Assembly (NCBI GenBank): GCA_018806915.1
Contig: JAGKQI010000090.1
Location: forward strand, 2,418,001 to 2,482,000
Length of the DNA stretch: 64,000 nucleotides
Source: Phytophthora colocasiae
Lineage: Eukaryota; Oomycota; Peronosporomycetes; Peronosporales; Peronosporaceae
Reading direction: 5' to 3'
This document shows, in pieces, positions 35,155 to 46,194 of the stretch. The position numbers were made by a program, and so were the translations under genes. Position 1 is the first letter of the stretch, and every line of letters begins with the position of its first letter. The notes under the pieces were generated by a model, which worked only from the letters and a program-made list of their open reading frames with translations, did no database searches and was not told where the DNA came from.

Positions 35155-35567
35155 CAAATCCAGATCAATTCGAGTATTCCATTGCTTTTTGAGTTGAGCG
35201 AGAATTCCAGATCCACAGGGGTAACACTTGCATCTGGTTCTTTGCCACGATCTCCAGTACAGCTCGTAACTCGTCCACTTATCACAGTGTCGACGGGATT
35301 AATGTTGTTCCCCGCGATCTGTATTTGCTTGAAAACGAATCGTACAATACTGTGTACCGCATCCTCATGGATCTTTGACGGCAGGTTGGAGATCACCACT
35401 CTCCCCCTGTCCAGGTCGTCAAAGTCCCACCGCCTCAACCGTCCTTCGTTAACGTCGAGCCATCGCTCAAAAGCTTCCTAAGTGATGGCAGCACAGAGCG
35501 AAGCTAGGTCCCCAATAAGCATCTCCATCTTCATCAATGAAGGGAGCTGGGTGTTCCAATCTCGAAG
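35155..35567. other. Non-coding stretch before the MITE
   Basis: No supported gene. It ends with the 14-bp sequence TTCCAATCTCGAAG, which recurs on the far side of the MITE-like element. Confidence 0.5.
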
Positions 35568-36203
35568 GCTGCTATTTATTATCTGTTGTTTTAGCACTGC
35601 CCACCTGTTCAGTACTCCTGATCACTGATCACCTGTTGTTAGTACCGCAAACCTGTTGCGTTTCAACAGGTATTCAGCCCTGCTTTGCTGTTAATATGAA
35701 TAGCTGTCGGTGACGAGCGATCACCAGATATTGAAAGTTCCTTCCTAAGACTGGCCTTACTCAACTATGGAGGCGCTTAAGTCATATAGAAGCTCCTGTA
35801 AGGTTATATCAAGTCCATGTTCCTGATCTATGTTCTACCGACAGCACAAGAATCGAGGAAAATTTCTTAAGGATATGTCCACCACGGTGGATGCTTCAGC
35901 ATCTTATCTACTCAAGAGCGTGAACTGCACGCTGTGAGCAAAACAAAAGCATCTATATTTTCCTTTTTACCCAGTGAGTGCGCGTGTGACCCGACCATGG
36001 AGAGTGGCGAAGCAGTCTCTCCCCAGTCTTCTAGTCCTCATGATGCGGGACCGCAATGGATTATCGTTTCAAGGCGGTAACCTATGAAATAGAATGCTAA
36101 TGCATTTGGCAGGATAACAGGTTGGCGGTACTAACAACAGGTGGATAGGGGCCTGGAAGTACTTAACAGGTGGGTAGTGCTAGAACAACAGATATTAATT
36201 ATT
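35568..36203. mobile_element. MITE-like element with about 85-bp terminal inverted repeats
   Basis: 35573-35660 and the reverse complement of about 36110-36203 share TATCTGTTGTT(T/C)TAGCACT(G/A)CCCACCTGTT and later CACCTGTTGTTAGTACCGC, with scattered differences. The element is flanked by TTCCAATCTCGAAG at 35554-35567 and 36204-36217, which may be a target duplication. No ORF lies inside, so it must rely on another element's transposase. The ACCTGTT word is repeated several times within each arm. Confidence 0.75.
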
Positions 36204-36377
36204 TTCCAATCTCGAAGTCGAATCTTCCTTAGCGTTGACGATGTCTTCCTCATGAACCACTAGTCTTGTCATGGAGTTGCTACAGATATGCAAATGTCTT
36301 TGGTTTTATGATCACCAAAAGTGTTAATGCACAAAACTTCAGAAAGGTTATCAATGTCTCATTCTTTGTGTATTCCA

Positions 36378-39300
36378 TCACTTGGTCAAGCCACGATATC
36401 CGTCGTCTTGGTAGTAGTCACAGGTGTACATCGCATTACAAGCTGCGGCTGTTGAAGGGTATCCAGGAATCCCAAGTGGAGTAATGACACCTGTTCCTTT
36501 CGAATCCGTTGAGCCCATTGGGATACAGCGGAAGAAACAAGTGAAGAAACTTGGGAACGAACGTGAACTCTGTGTAGTCTCCGAGTCTGCTTTCACTGTG
36601 TCGAATGGGAAGGCGATTTCCCCCACGTTTCTCCGCATCGGAGAACTCTCAGGACTGCCATCGATATAATCCGGACCTGAACGTTGGCGAAGCGAAAAAT
36701 CCTCCCCAGACGATTCCTCTCGCGTTTCTGAATCATCGTCAGTGTCCGAAGCCTCTTTGGCGCTTAGAATCGCTTCACCCAGTAACGCTGAGAACCGTCG
36801 AGCATCCGTTTTCACCTCGTGTAACTTGCTCTTCACAGCTTCACGAGCTGCCAATTTCTCCTCTCGCTCCTTCACAGATCGCGTCAAGTCTTCCGTCGTC
36901 TTCGCTTGAGTTAGAAGTTCGTCTTCCACTGCGTTGATCCACCGCTTCCGCTCCAAACTGGATCGAGCTCTGCACTTGACGTGTTTACCAGGAAGCACAT
37001 GGAGCGAAAACTCCATTTCGTTCTCTCCATCTCCCACTGCGATCTCTAGCAGTTCGTACACAGCTACAGGAGTGGAGGAGGAGATGGCCTGCGTCTGGTT
37101 CGCGTACACTAGCCAATGGGAACCCATGACCACACAATAACGAGTCTTCCAGAGCTTCAACGGCTTCATCTTTATGGTTTTCTTCTTCTTGTGGGAGTCT
37201 TTCAGTTTAAGATATCCTTCCATTCGGGCTCCAGAGATATATGGCAATGTAGCGTCACGTGAGACCGTAGTTTCAATGGATTCTTTCGTTGTAGCAGCCG
37301 TAATAGCAGTTTTCCATTTCGTAGCCTCCTCTGCAGTCTTGGCTGTGAACTCCAAGTACACTCCACTGCTGGTTTCCACTCGAAATCCTGTGCCTTTCAG
37401 CCCCGATCCACTTCGTCCAAGACTCGTAAACACTGGACGCCACTTCTCCACCCCCACCAGTTCGTGTTGTTCCACTGCCAAGTTAGGAAAGCGAGGTTTG
37501 CCTTCATCCAGTACACAATTCTCTGAGTAAATCGTCAGAGTGCTGCCTTCTAAAACCACGAAGCGATCTCGCCAAACGGATCCCAAGTTGTGGTGTCGAA
37601 CACGAAGATATCCGTACGTTAATGGGGTTTGGTCACTTGTTTCGACTGCTGCAGCGACAGTAGCGAGATGTGCAGCCACTTCTTGGGTGAATTGTCGTTC
37701 AGATAGACTCAGAGATCGCTCCGCCACGACGAAATTAAGTTCGTGCTCTAACACTTGTATCCACTGGTCTCTGGCTTCCACTGTTGGTGCAGTAAAGCAC
37801 GAGCTGTGTCGAGAGCCTTTGACTTCCACTTTGAGGACCAAGTTCTCGTCTTCCTTGCCGATAGTTAACCATGAAGCAGTTGGTACTTCCCACGATGAAC
37901 AGGAAGTGATCTCGATATCAAGAGATGGAGGTTCCTCGTCTGTAGCGGCTGATTCTTGAGACGAATAGCAACGCAACCGACAACCGATGAGAACTGCGTA
38001 CACAGATCCCAATGGTTTCAATTTGGAACTGCCAGGGATTCGAATGGGGGACGACGACGTCTGCCAAGGGGTTAAAACTCCTTCCATTGCAGCCGTTCGG
38101 AAGACAAAACCAGAGAGTTTCGAGTCTTTCGCTAGCTTATCTTCAGAGATCTCCATAGTTAAAGGTTTGTCTTCGAAGCCGCTATCGTCGGAGTCGTCGT
38201 CATTTCCACTGCTACTGTCATCCACTGCTACTTCTCGCTTCTCTTCGACTGGTTCTTCATCTCTTTCAAGTTTCAGCATCAGTTTCTCATCGGCAAGAAG
38301 TGCTTCACCTCTTGCAAAGTCGATTCGACTGGCAAAAGCTTCCATCCACTGGTCTCGTTGCGACGGAAGGGTAGGGAAAATCTCCAGTATCGCTGTATTT
38401 TCGACTTGGTCAATGTTGAAATCATCAATAGTGTCGCCCCGCAAAGGATGAAGCAAAACAGCAAATGTCGAGGACATCGAAATAGCATCGTTAGCTCCTG
38501 GGAAGAGATGACGGAGATTGGACTTGGTTTTTGGACTGTGAGCAGAAACAGCGAGTGAAGCTACTCCTTCCGACAACAATTCCACTGCTTGAGCCGTGCA
38601 TGTAGGAGAATCTTTACGATAATACGCACTTTCATCCTCAAAGACTGAGACTTGACCTCTCATGTTTAACACGAGGAACCCTTCATGAGGAAGCGGCACT
38701 TGCGAAGCGTGACGAGCTTCACCCGAAGAGAGAGGAGCCTGAGCAAGACGGAAAGATAAATACCCAGTCATTGGAGGTTCTTCTTCTTCTTCTTTCACGA
38801 TTGGAATTGGATGAGGAGGAAGAAAAATCTCTTCATTGTGACTTCGTTCTCTTTTATCCACGAGACTTCGACGACCAGGAGACAAGGGAGATTTCGTCTC
38901 TAGTAGCTGTTCCTCTAACATCTCCAGTGCTGCAGCTTGTTCAGCTCCAACTCGAAGTTGTCGGATCCATTTTGCTCTTTCTGCGTCTGTTGCAGCACTG
39001 CAACTCAATACAAATTGCTCCTGAGTCACTATCTGGAAAGGGAATCGAGGCGCTCGATTCCCAGCTGTCACAGGCCAACACCGAACACTTGGAGTCCACG
39101 CGCGAGTACTCACTACACGAAAACGTGCCTGTTCCTCACCAGCTTTTAAAGAAGAAGTGGATTTCGTAATGACCAATTCGTTACCATTTTCCAATGCCAC
39201 ACTGCGTTCTTCAATTGTTGTTGGAGTTTCACGTCGTTTCCAATGCTCTTCTTGTGGTAAATTAAAGTCCAATCGCATTAGTAGAAAGCCTCTTGCATCC

Positions 39301-40576
39301 ACTGCAATTTCACTGGCACCTCCCTTCTCAGCAACTTCATCCGCTAATAAACTTTGCGCTAAAACAGTGTCAAGTGCTGCTCGAACCACTTGCACCCACA
39401 ACCGCTTTTCCATTGTGTCTCGTGCTTCGAAGCGTAGCCATTCATGACCACTTGTTTCCACTGCAAACCGATTAACTGCAGATCGACTATCATCGTCTTT
39501 TACAGCCAGAATTGTCGCTCCTTCTCCTAAACCAGCGCCACTTTTGAATCCTTCTCGACTGGCAAACAGTGAAATTGTCAATCCATTGACTGCAACGTAA
39601 ACTGTTTGGACACGTTTCCAGAGGGAATGGGAACTGTCACCGGACGTTTTCTTTAAGTAACCATCGAGTTTGAGAGTTGCGAGAGCTGCTGCTTGTTCAG
39701 GTAACGGAGGAAGAAGTGCTAAGAGACTGTCATCCGCTGCTAAAGTCGTCCCATAAGCTTCGTCAATAGCTTGTAACAGAGCCAATTCACGTTGAGCATA
39801 GCAACTCAATAGTAAATCCAAGTCAGGAAGCTTTGCAGGATTCCGAACACGATAGAAATCTGCCAGTTTCTCTCGAAATTGTTCCCGTAGTTGTCTCTCG
39901 GATTCCGTTTCGCTGCCATTTCCTTCCTCAAGCTCAGCTCGACGTTGTTCGTTTCGAGCGAGCGCAATTCCACGACGAAAAGCTTCAACCCACTGTTGTT
40001 TCTCCTTGGCAGTGGCTGCAGCACAGAAGAACGTTTTCCCATCCGTTGTCTCCAGTTCCATCGCGTGTTCATACGTTTGCGTTGCTGTTTTCCCATGCCA
40101 ATCACCTGCCACTTCAATGTGGAAATTACCCAAAGGATTCGTCATAGCGCCACCTCCAGGGTTCTTACTGTCGTCATGTGTGACGTAGTATGACAGTTCA
40201 TTGCCAATGAGCACGCAGTATCTTTTCCTCATGGACGGGATCTTGTGGCCACGTTTCATGAGATACCCTTCCATCAGAATGGCTTCATCAGGTGCAACTT
40301 CAGTGGATAGTTTGACTGGGGAAGCACTTTGATGTTCCTCTGCGTATTTGGCAGCAAGTGTAGCACACAACGACGTACATACTGGATCGATCGCGAGTTG
40401 ACTCTTGTAGACAGTATCAATTTGCTCCAGCAAAGCACCTTCCCGTCCTTCAAAGGCATGCAGTAAAGAGTTCACATCAGAGACTTTAGACGGGTTGTGC
40501 TTCTCGTAGAAGTCTTTAATCCGAGTACGAAGCTGTTCCAAAGGACTGCTCGAATCCTTCTTTTCTTCTGTACCTG
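36378..40576 (-). pseudogene. 3' part of a giant multi-PH-domain gene (split by Gypsy C)
   Basis: About 1398 host codons. PH domains begin at MEGYLMKRGHKIPSMRKRYC, LDGYLKKTSG, MTGYLSFRLAQ, YGYLRVRHHNLGSVWRDRF and MEGYLKLKDSHKKKK, with at least one diverged repeat between. Two copies of a helical module with FYxxHNPxK...LL...GRE occur near its start (DFYEKHNPSKVSDV, DFYRVRNPAKLPDL). The C-terminus has CFFRCIPMG and ends GYRGLTK. PH domains usually bind phosphoinositides, so a membrane or scaffold role is likely. The frame joins exactly to the 5' part at 51257, with ACCTG duplicated at both edges of the inserted element. An ATG inside the LTR (40619) leads in frame into this half. Confidence 0.85.
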
Positions 40577-40788
40577 TGTTCGTTCGTCGCCTTCGTAGTA
40601 AATGTAGAAGTGAGTTCATTCATCGTTAGCTAGAGCTAACTACAATATGCATTGTCTTCACGATCAGTCGTCCGTTGCATCACCGCTGCGTTCGAGGTTT
40701 CAAAACGACTTGATGAGAAGTCTCTGAGTACAGCAGTTGCTGGGCAGAATCCCAACAACGTGCTGTACTTGTAGCAACCGCTACAACA
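40577..40788 (-). repeat. 3' LTR of Gypsy C (212 bp)
   Basis: On the minus strand it runs TGTTGTAGCGG...CGAACGAACA, beginning TG and ending CA. It is flanked on the host side by ACCTG and on the inner side by the purine tract. Confidence 0.96.
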
Positions 40789-40800
40789 CTTCCCTCTCCA
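40789..40800 (-). other. Polypurine tract of Gypsy C
   Basis: Minus strand GGAGAGGGAAG lies directly before the 3' LTR, the usual place for plus-strand primer formation. Confidence 0.8.
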
Positions 40801-40867
40801 TGCTCGAGAAACTTCTCGTTTTGCACTAACCTACCGGTGAATCAGTGCCGGGGAAGTTGATAAAGCT

Positions 40868-43480
40868 TTACGTGATATTGAGAGCCTTTCGTAGCTCTCG
40901 AACGGCTGACTGGTTGCCGTGTTCCTTCAGGAATGCCTTCACAGCAACAGGTACATCTTGCAGTAAGAGATCAGCTGGTTCCCATGAATTCTCCAGCTCA
41001 CTTAACCCGCGCCATTGCACTTCGATCTCATGACGCTTTAGATCCGGGCAGTACCGAGCCTTTAGTAGTTTGTCCACCACATGTCCTTCGCTGTTATGAG
41101 CTACATGCAGCAACAATTCCTCGCTGACGTTCAATGAGGAATCTGCGTAGAACTTAAGACGACTAGCATGAGCCTCGCGACGTTGGCCTGTCACCAAGTT
41201 CTCGATCTCGAAAATCCAATTCGAGATCGTCCCAGTTACCCGGGCAGGGCCGCACCACTTCACCTGTAACTTACTTCTCGTATGCTGCCAAACATCCGCG
41301 TAGAGAACGAAATCTCCAATATCAAATTGAGCCATTGAAACGCCTTTCTTTTTGTTGCGGGTTTGCCGTCCTGAAGCTCGTACCGTTTTGTTCACTGTAG
41401 AAATACGTTTGTGCATGGCTTCTAGTGCTTGTTTCAAACGCTCAACATGTTTTCGCTGACCCGCCTGAATTTTCTCTAGCGTGGTAGACTCTACCGGTCC
41501 TGGAATCGAAATGGTATCTCCTGGACTCATCGCCGTGATTCCCGTCATCGCTGTGACCGGCGCAACTCCTCCTAGCGATGGTGATGCCGTCTGATTCAAC
41601 ACTAACTGAACAACCTTCACGATACGTGGCCATTCCTGAGGCTGTAACCTCCATTCGGACAGAAGCGCTCGACAGCAACGTAATGTCTCCCGCATCACCA
41701 CTTCAACCGTACCGTTTGCCCATGGGCATCGTGCCGTGGTGAAGTGATGGTGCGCGCCTAAGGCATGCTGAAGAGCTTCAATGACCTTGTTCTTAAAGTG
41801 TGTACCCTGGTCGCTAACCCAGGAGCGACAGACACCAAATGCAGCGAACCACTCCAGCAGACAACTGTACGTCGTTTCTGCATCCGCCGCCACACAGGAG
41901 AACAGCCACACAAACTTCGATGCATCGTCCTTAATCACCAGCACATACGTCTCACCTGTGAGACTTTTCCCCATGAACAAGTAATCCCAGTGGATTAATT
42001 CGTTCGGTTGTTCGGCGTGCATTGCTTCTCCCAATAGCCGCGGTTGTGGGGGTCCACCTTGCGTACTGGCACAATGGAGGCATCTCCCCACGAAAAACTC
42101 AATATCCTTCTCCATATCCGTCCAGACAAACTCTGCTCCAATCTTAGCTAGTGTAGTAGATACTCCGCGATGTCCAGAGATGCCAAAATGCCCCACTACA
42201 CATACTCGCATCTGTAATTCCACAGCTTCATCGGGGATCCAGATTCTCCCTTCTGTATCTTTCCACAACTCACTGCCAATCGATCGAGCCATACCACTTG
42301 GTGGGTCGGAGGCGTCCTGAGCGGCAACGATCTCCATAGTTGTCGGCCAGACAAAAGTACCATCGAGTTGTGGCGACAGTGGCAGATTCACTTGTCGTAT
42401 AGCGCACACCGTCTTAAAAGATGAGCCCCACCTTGACAGTAGGTCAGCCCACACGTTTTCCTCGCCCGAGATGTCGTGGATGTCGTACTTGTACGCCATC
42501 AACAGCATAGCCCAGCGATGCAGTTTGTCAGCTGTATACCTCGGCACAGCTTTCGAAACACTGTGAGGATCGAAAATGTACCGCAAGTTGCGGTGATCTG
42601 TATACAAAGCGAAACCATCGTGCCTGTGCAACAAGTAATCGGCCCGACGACACGTCTCAACAATAGCATACGCCTCCTTTTCCACAATTGCCCACCGCTT
42701 TGCTGAGCTCGAGAAAGTTCCACTCAACATGAGTAATGGCTCGTGATCCTGCTCGCTGAGTGGCCTATCTGCAGTATCTGGTGAAATCTGGGTAATAACT
42801 GCACCCCAATGGTGGTCACTAGCATCCGTATACACGGACAGACGCTTTGCCGGATCTGGATGAGCTAGTTGTAGCGTATTCTTCAATGCTTCCTTGCATT
42901 GCTCCAAACATTCCAGCTCTGTGTCTCCCCATCCAGCATCGGCGAGCAGCACCTTCCTAACTTGGTTCTTCTTTCGGCTTCCAGCCTGCTCGTACACCTT
43001 TTCCATAAATTTTGTGAGAGGACCCACCAGCTTATTGAAAGCTGGTATGGAAGTACGCATCCAGTTCAGCGCACAGACAAATTGCTGTAATTCTTGACCA
43101 GTAGTAGGAGGTGGAAGGTTTGCCAGTGCCGTCACTCTCGCTGGATCATGGCGAACACCATCACCTGACACAATACGGCCACACCAAAGTGCCTCGCGCA
43201 TGTAAAAGGAACACTTCTTAGGGTTTAACTTGAGCCCCTTCTCCTTGCAAATGGTCAACACCCGTTTCAGCAAACGCAACAACCCTTCATCGGTGTCGTT
43301 GTAGCCGAGGAGGTCATCAATCCAAATGAGCAGTCCTTTGTTGAATACTTCGGAAAACATCTCTTGTACTGTTGATTGCACGTAAGCTACACTGTTGGTG
43401 CCTCCCATAAGCACCCTAGTCGGCGTGATCACCCCCTCCTCTGTTAGAATGGAGTAAATCTCTTGACACCAAATGGCCAT
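40868..43480 (-). CDS. pol: RT (second half), RNase H, integrase and chromodomain, Gypsy C
   Basis: 870 codons. RT active site IWIDDLLGYN near residue 55; RNase H with SVYTDASDHHWGAV, EKEAYAIVE and LYTDHRNLRYI; integrase zinc motif HFGISGHRG...CLHCAS; integrase core with IHWDYLFMGK (D), SDQGTHFKNK (D) and WANGTVEVVMRE (E); then a GDFVLYADVW/ARVTGTI module and a C-terminal chromodomain (VDKLLKARYCPDLKRHEIEV, WRGLSELENSWEP). The chromodomain may steer integration to marked chromatin. The frame starts one base out of phase with the upstream RT block at a TTTT run near 43490. Confidence 0.93.
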   Translation of the reverse strand: MAIWCQEIYSILTEEGVITPTRVLMGGTNSVAYVQSTVQEMFSEVFNKGLLIWIDDLLGYNDTDEGLLRLLKRVLTICKEKGLKLNPKKCSFYMREALWCGRIVSGDGVRHDPARVTALANLPPPTTGQELQQFVCALNWMRTSIPAFNKLVGPLTKFMEKVYEQAGSRKKNQVRKVLLADAGWGDTELECLEQCKEALKNTLQLAHPDPAKRLSVYTDASDHHWGAVITQISPDTADRPLSEQDHEPLLMLSGTFSSSAKRWAIVEKEAYAIVETCRRADYLLHRHDGFALYTDHRNLRYIFDPHSVSKAVPRYTADKLHRWAMLLMAYKYDIHDISGEENVWADLLSRWGSSFKTVCAIRQVNLPLSPQLDGTFVWPTTMEIVAAQDASDPPSGMARSIGSELWKDTEGRIWIPDEAVELQMRVCVVGHFGISGHRGVSTTLAKIGAEFVWTDMEKDIEFFVGRCLHCASTQGGPPQPRLLGEAMHAEQPNELIHWDYLFMGKSLTGETYVLVIKDDASKFVWLFSCVAADAETTYSCLLEWFAAFGVCRSWVSDQGTHFKNKVIEALQHALGAHHHFTTARCPWANGTVEVVMRETLRCCRALLSEWRLQPQEWPRIVKVVQLVLNQTASPSLGGVAPVTAMTGITAMSPGDTISIPGPVESTTLEKIQAGQRKHVERLKQALEAMHKRISTVNKTVRASGRQTRNKKKGVSMAQFDIGDFVLYADVWQHTRSKLQVKWCGPARVTGTISNWIFEIENLVTGQRREAHASRLKFYADSSLNVSEELLLHVAHNSEGHVVDKLLKARYCPDLKRHEIEVQWRGLSELENSWEPADLLLQDVPVAVKAFLKEHGNQSAVRELRKALNIT

Positions 43481-44403
43481 GGCGAACTGCCAAAAGCCTT
43501 TGAAAAGTCCAACGAAAAATATTTGGATGATCCTCGGAGTCTATCAAACACGACCTCCAAAATAGGCATAGGCCAGACAAACTGCTCAACGCACCCGTTC
43601 GGACCTCGTACATCCACTGTCATCCTGTGTGCGTTAACTTCCGGCTTGTTCACCACGTGTGGAGCCGAGCACCACCGACTCTTTGGGTTGCGATAGCAAA
43701 GTCCAGCGGCAATGAGTGCATCGATGTGTGTCTTGAGAAATTCACGATGCGCTTGAGAGTATCTCCGAGCTCTACACCGTACTGGTACAGCACCAGGTTT
43801 GAGGGTTACTTCCATAGGAGGCATATCCACCGGTGGATCTCGACCAATAAACAAACGAAACACGTCAATAAGCTGCATCAAGATGCTCCGTAGTTCCTCC
43901 ACAAATTCAGGTGTTGCTCCTAGACAACGTGCTTCTTCGACTTTCTCGAGCAAAATACCTCTAATCTGCTCACGCTCAGTATCCATGTCTTCAGTGAAAA
44001 TAGGAAAACAAGCCTGGTCTTCATTCTCCAATAAAGCATGTTCTTCTTCGGATGGCTCCATGTTCTCCACGTCACCAGAGTATGCTAAAACACTAGCTAA
44101 GCCGCTCGAAATATCATCATCCACGTCGCTCATATCCCACACTGGTTGTATCTGCTGAGCCGCAGCTAGAAGTTTATCCGAGCTATACCCCAGTTTCACC
44201 ATGATCAATCGAGATAGCAATAAATCCCCAACACCCGGAGGAAGACGTTGTTCTGTCACCCAACAGACTACATTTTTCAACACGAGTGGACCTCCCGGTG
44301 TTGTAAACCGCAGATCCAACTTGATCTTACTCTTTACAGCCACCGGTTTTTCTCCAATACCAGTCACCCCCGACTTTTCCGGTAGTTTTGCTGGGCAATC
44401 CAT
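43444..44403 (-). CDS. pol: Protease tail and first half of RT, Gypsy C
   Basis: The front part (VTEQRLPPGVGDLLLSRLIM) continues the protease; an acidic linker follows; RT begins near residue 200 (VPVRCRARRYSQAHREFL, SRWCSAPHVVNKPE, RMTVDVRGPNGCVE) and reaches the first catalytic aspartate in YFSLDFSKAF. There the frame is lost: GCTTTTGGCAG appears to lack one T compared with the continuing phase. The link to gag-protease upstream is another one-base shift near 44390. Confidence 0.85.
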   Translation of the reverse strand: MDCPAKLPEKSGVTGIGEKPVAVKSKIKLDLRFTTPGGPLVLKNVVCWVTEQRLPPGVGDLLLSRLIMVKLGYSSDKLLAAAQQIQPVWDMSDVDDDISSGLASVLAYSGDVENMEPSEEEHALLENEDQACFPIFTEDMDTEREQIRGILLEKVEEARCLGATPEFVEELRSILMQLIDVFRLFIGRDPPVDMPPMEVTLKPGAVPVRCRARRYSQAHREFLKTHIDALIAAGLCYRNPKSRWCSAPHVVNKPEVNAHRMTVDVRGPNGCVEQFVWPMPILEVVFDRLRGSSKYFSLDFSKAFGSSPWPFGVKRFTPF

Positions 44404-45735
44404 TTTCCACTCATTTTCAGCTTCTTCAGCAACTTTGTTGTTACTACAGAGACCTCCGCTGCACTGTCAGGTGTAATCGACGTCTTAATCGTATCCATTA
44501 CGACACACGGTATCGCCGGCGAAGGTACAGTATCTCCCTTGTTCGTTTCTGCAGTTGTTGCTAATACGGGCTTCAATACTTTCCTGCCAGTGCTTTTTTC
44601 ATAAAGCTCTTTCGCTTCAGCAGGTCCCGCGATATCCGGACATTGAAACACTCCATGGGTTCGATCTCCACATTTGAAACAAGTACGGTCACTCCTTGTA
44701 TTCTTTCCTTCAGTCTCCACTTTGTCTTTGCGTTGTGGCACCAATTTTCCTGACGGCTGTCCATTGGTACTGCGCGGTTTTCCGCCAGTTTGTTGTGAAC
44801 CCTGTTTTTGCTGGTGTTTCCCTGAAATTGCTTGATCTCGGTCTGCTTTCGACCCGGTTTTTCCTTGCTGCCCATTCCAAATGTGCGCTTCAAACCTCAT
44901 AAAATCCTCCAGCTCCGCACGAGCCCATTTCAAGAACGATTGAATATTAGACTTGGTCCCTTTATGGATTTGCCGTTCGAGCTGGTCTCTTACCGCAGCC
45001 TTGAATGCAGGAGGTCTCAACGCGTCCACCAGGTAGCCTATCACCTTCTTAGGTTCGATGTGCACCACGTCCTCCATATTCAATTTGTCCACGATCTCGT
45101 AGAAGTCCGCCATCAGGCGCGACAGACGTGACTCAGCGTCTTGCAGATCCACATCCATACAGAGTTTCTTCACTTCTCGATCAAGTGTTTTATAAGCTGT
45201 ATTGTCTGGCATCCGCGCGGATAGGAAGTAGTCTCGCCACTCAGCTTCTGTGACATCCTTCTCTTGCTTGAAAAGCTCGAATTCACAAATCCGAACTAAA
45301 GTGCCTTGTTCGATACAAGAACTTAACGGCATCACAAAAACTTTTGCTTGTGTCCCTTGATTAAGCGCCTTGATGCGCCTGGAGTAGATGGCATAACTAT
45401 CCATGAAGTCACGTTTCTCCTTCTTTGAGCTACCACGATATATAGGAGGAACGGGCAAGTTTGTTCCCGCTGCCACAGTGACAGCTGGTGTTCCCGGTGG
45501 TCGTTGGTCCCCCGTCGGCTCAACACCTTGAGCGAAGGCACCCCATCGGGCCTGCAAGTGAGGTTGCACTGCCTCTGCCAGACTCTCAAGGCGCTGGCCC
45601 TGCAGTCCGACTGCTTCCTGCGCAGCTCGCAGCAATCGGTATTGTTCCTCTATATACTTGCGATGTTCTTCCATTTGCCGCTGCATCTCCAGCTGTTGCT
45701 CTGACAATGCCGACTGTCGGTCATGCTGAGCCTGT
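44364..45735 (-). CDS. gag: Gag C-terminal part and protease start, Gypsy C
   Basis: After the hAT insertion the gag frame resumes with QAQHDRQSALSEQQLEMQRQ (coiled coil), then VPPIYRGSSKKEKRDFMDSY, a gag body to about residue 290, and the zinc knuckle CFKCGDRTHGVFQC. The last 60 residues (KTSITPDSAAEVSVVTTKLL) look like a retropepsin whose active site is D-S-A rather than D-S-G. The codon phase fits the first gag piece (50740-51087) across the hAT insertion once one target-site copy is ignored. Confidence 0.85.
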
Positions 45736-45743
45736 AGATACTC
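45736..45743. repeat. Target duplication of the hAT element, left copy
   Basis: AGATACTC, identical to 50732-50739. Eight bases is the standard hAT duplication length. Confidence 0.95.
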
Positions 45744-46010
45744 CACACCTTGAACAAACCAAACCGAGGAAAGCGCTGAAATTTGGTTTGAACGTTACTT
45801 CCCCGTTGTTCTGAACCAAAACAAGTAGGTTTCGTGGTTTGGCTATGAAACCCATCCTGACTTCAAACCTGAACGGAGGTTTGGAGTTTCAGGTTTGGAG
45901 TTACGGCTTTAAGTTGTAACAACGAGAGCACCTATTGGCTACTGTTCTTATCGAAGATATGAAACGCGAAACGACTCAAAGATCTTTCCAGAGCACTCGG
46001 CTCTGATCTC
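45744..46010. repeat. hAT left subterminal region with GGTTTG/CAAACC repeats
   Basis: AACAAACCAAACC follows the end; TTTGGTTTGAACG, GGTTTCGTGGTTTGG, CTTCAAACCTGAACGG, AGGTTTGGAGTTTCAGG and GGTTTGGAG follow. Such arrays are typical transposase-binding sites in hAT elements; that role is inferred. Confidence 0.75.
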
Positions 46011-46194
46011 AGCTCACACTACATTTTGCAGTGCCCCCCCCAACTCAAGCCCCTACAACAGTTTCGCTACTATCGCGTTGTAGGCCCAACATCTTCTGTA
46101 TCAACCCTCAAAACAACAATTCAGCGTCTACTCCGCCTTCACCGTTCACAAGAACGGAGTCAACGCTCGAGAAGAAGATGCTGACATCGGTCCT

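Noticed and set aside
45031..45131. Plus-strand frames inside Gypsy C gag and pol
   Set aside because: They are shadows of conserved minus-strand gag and pol frames.
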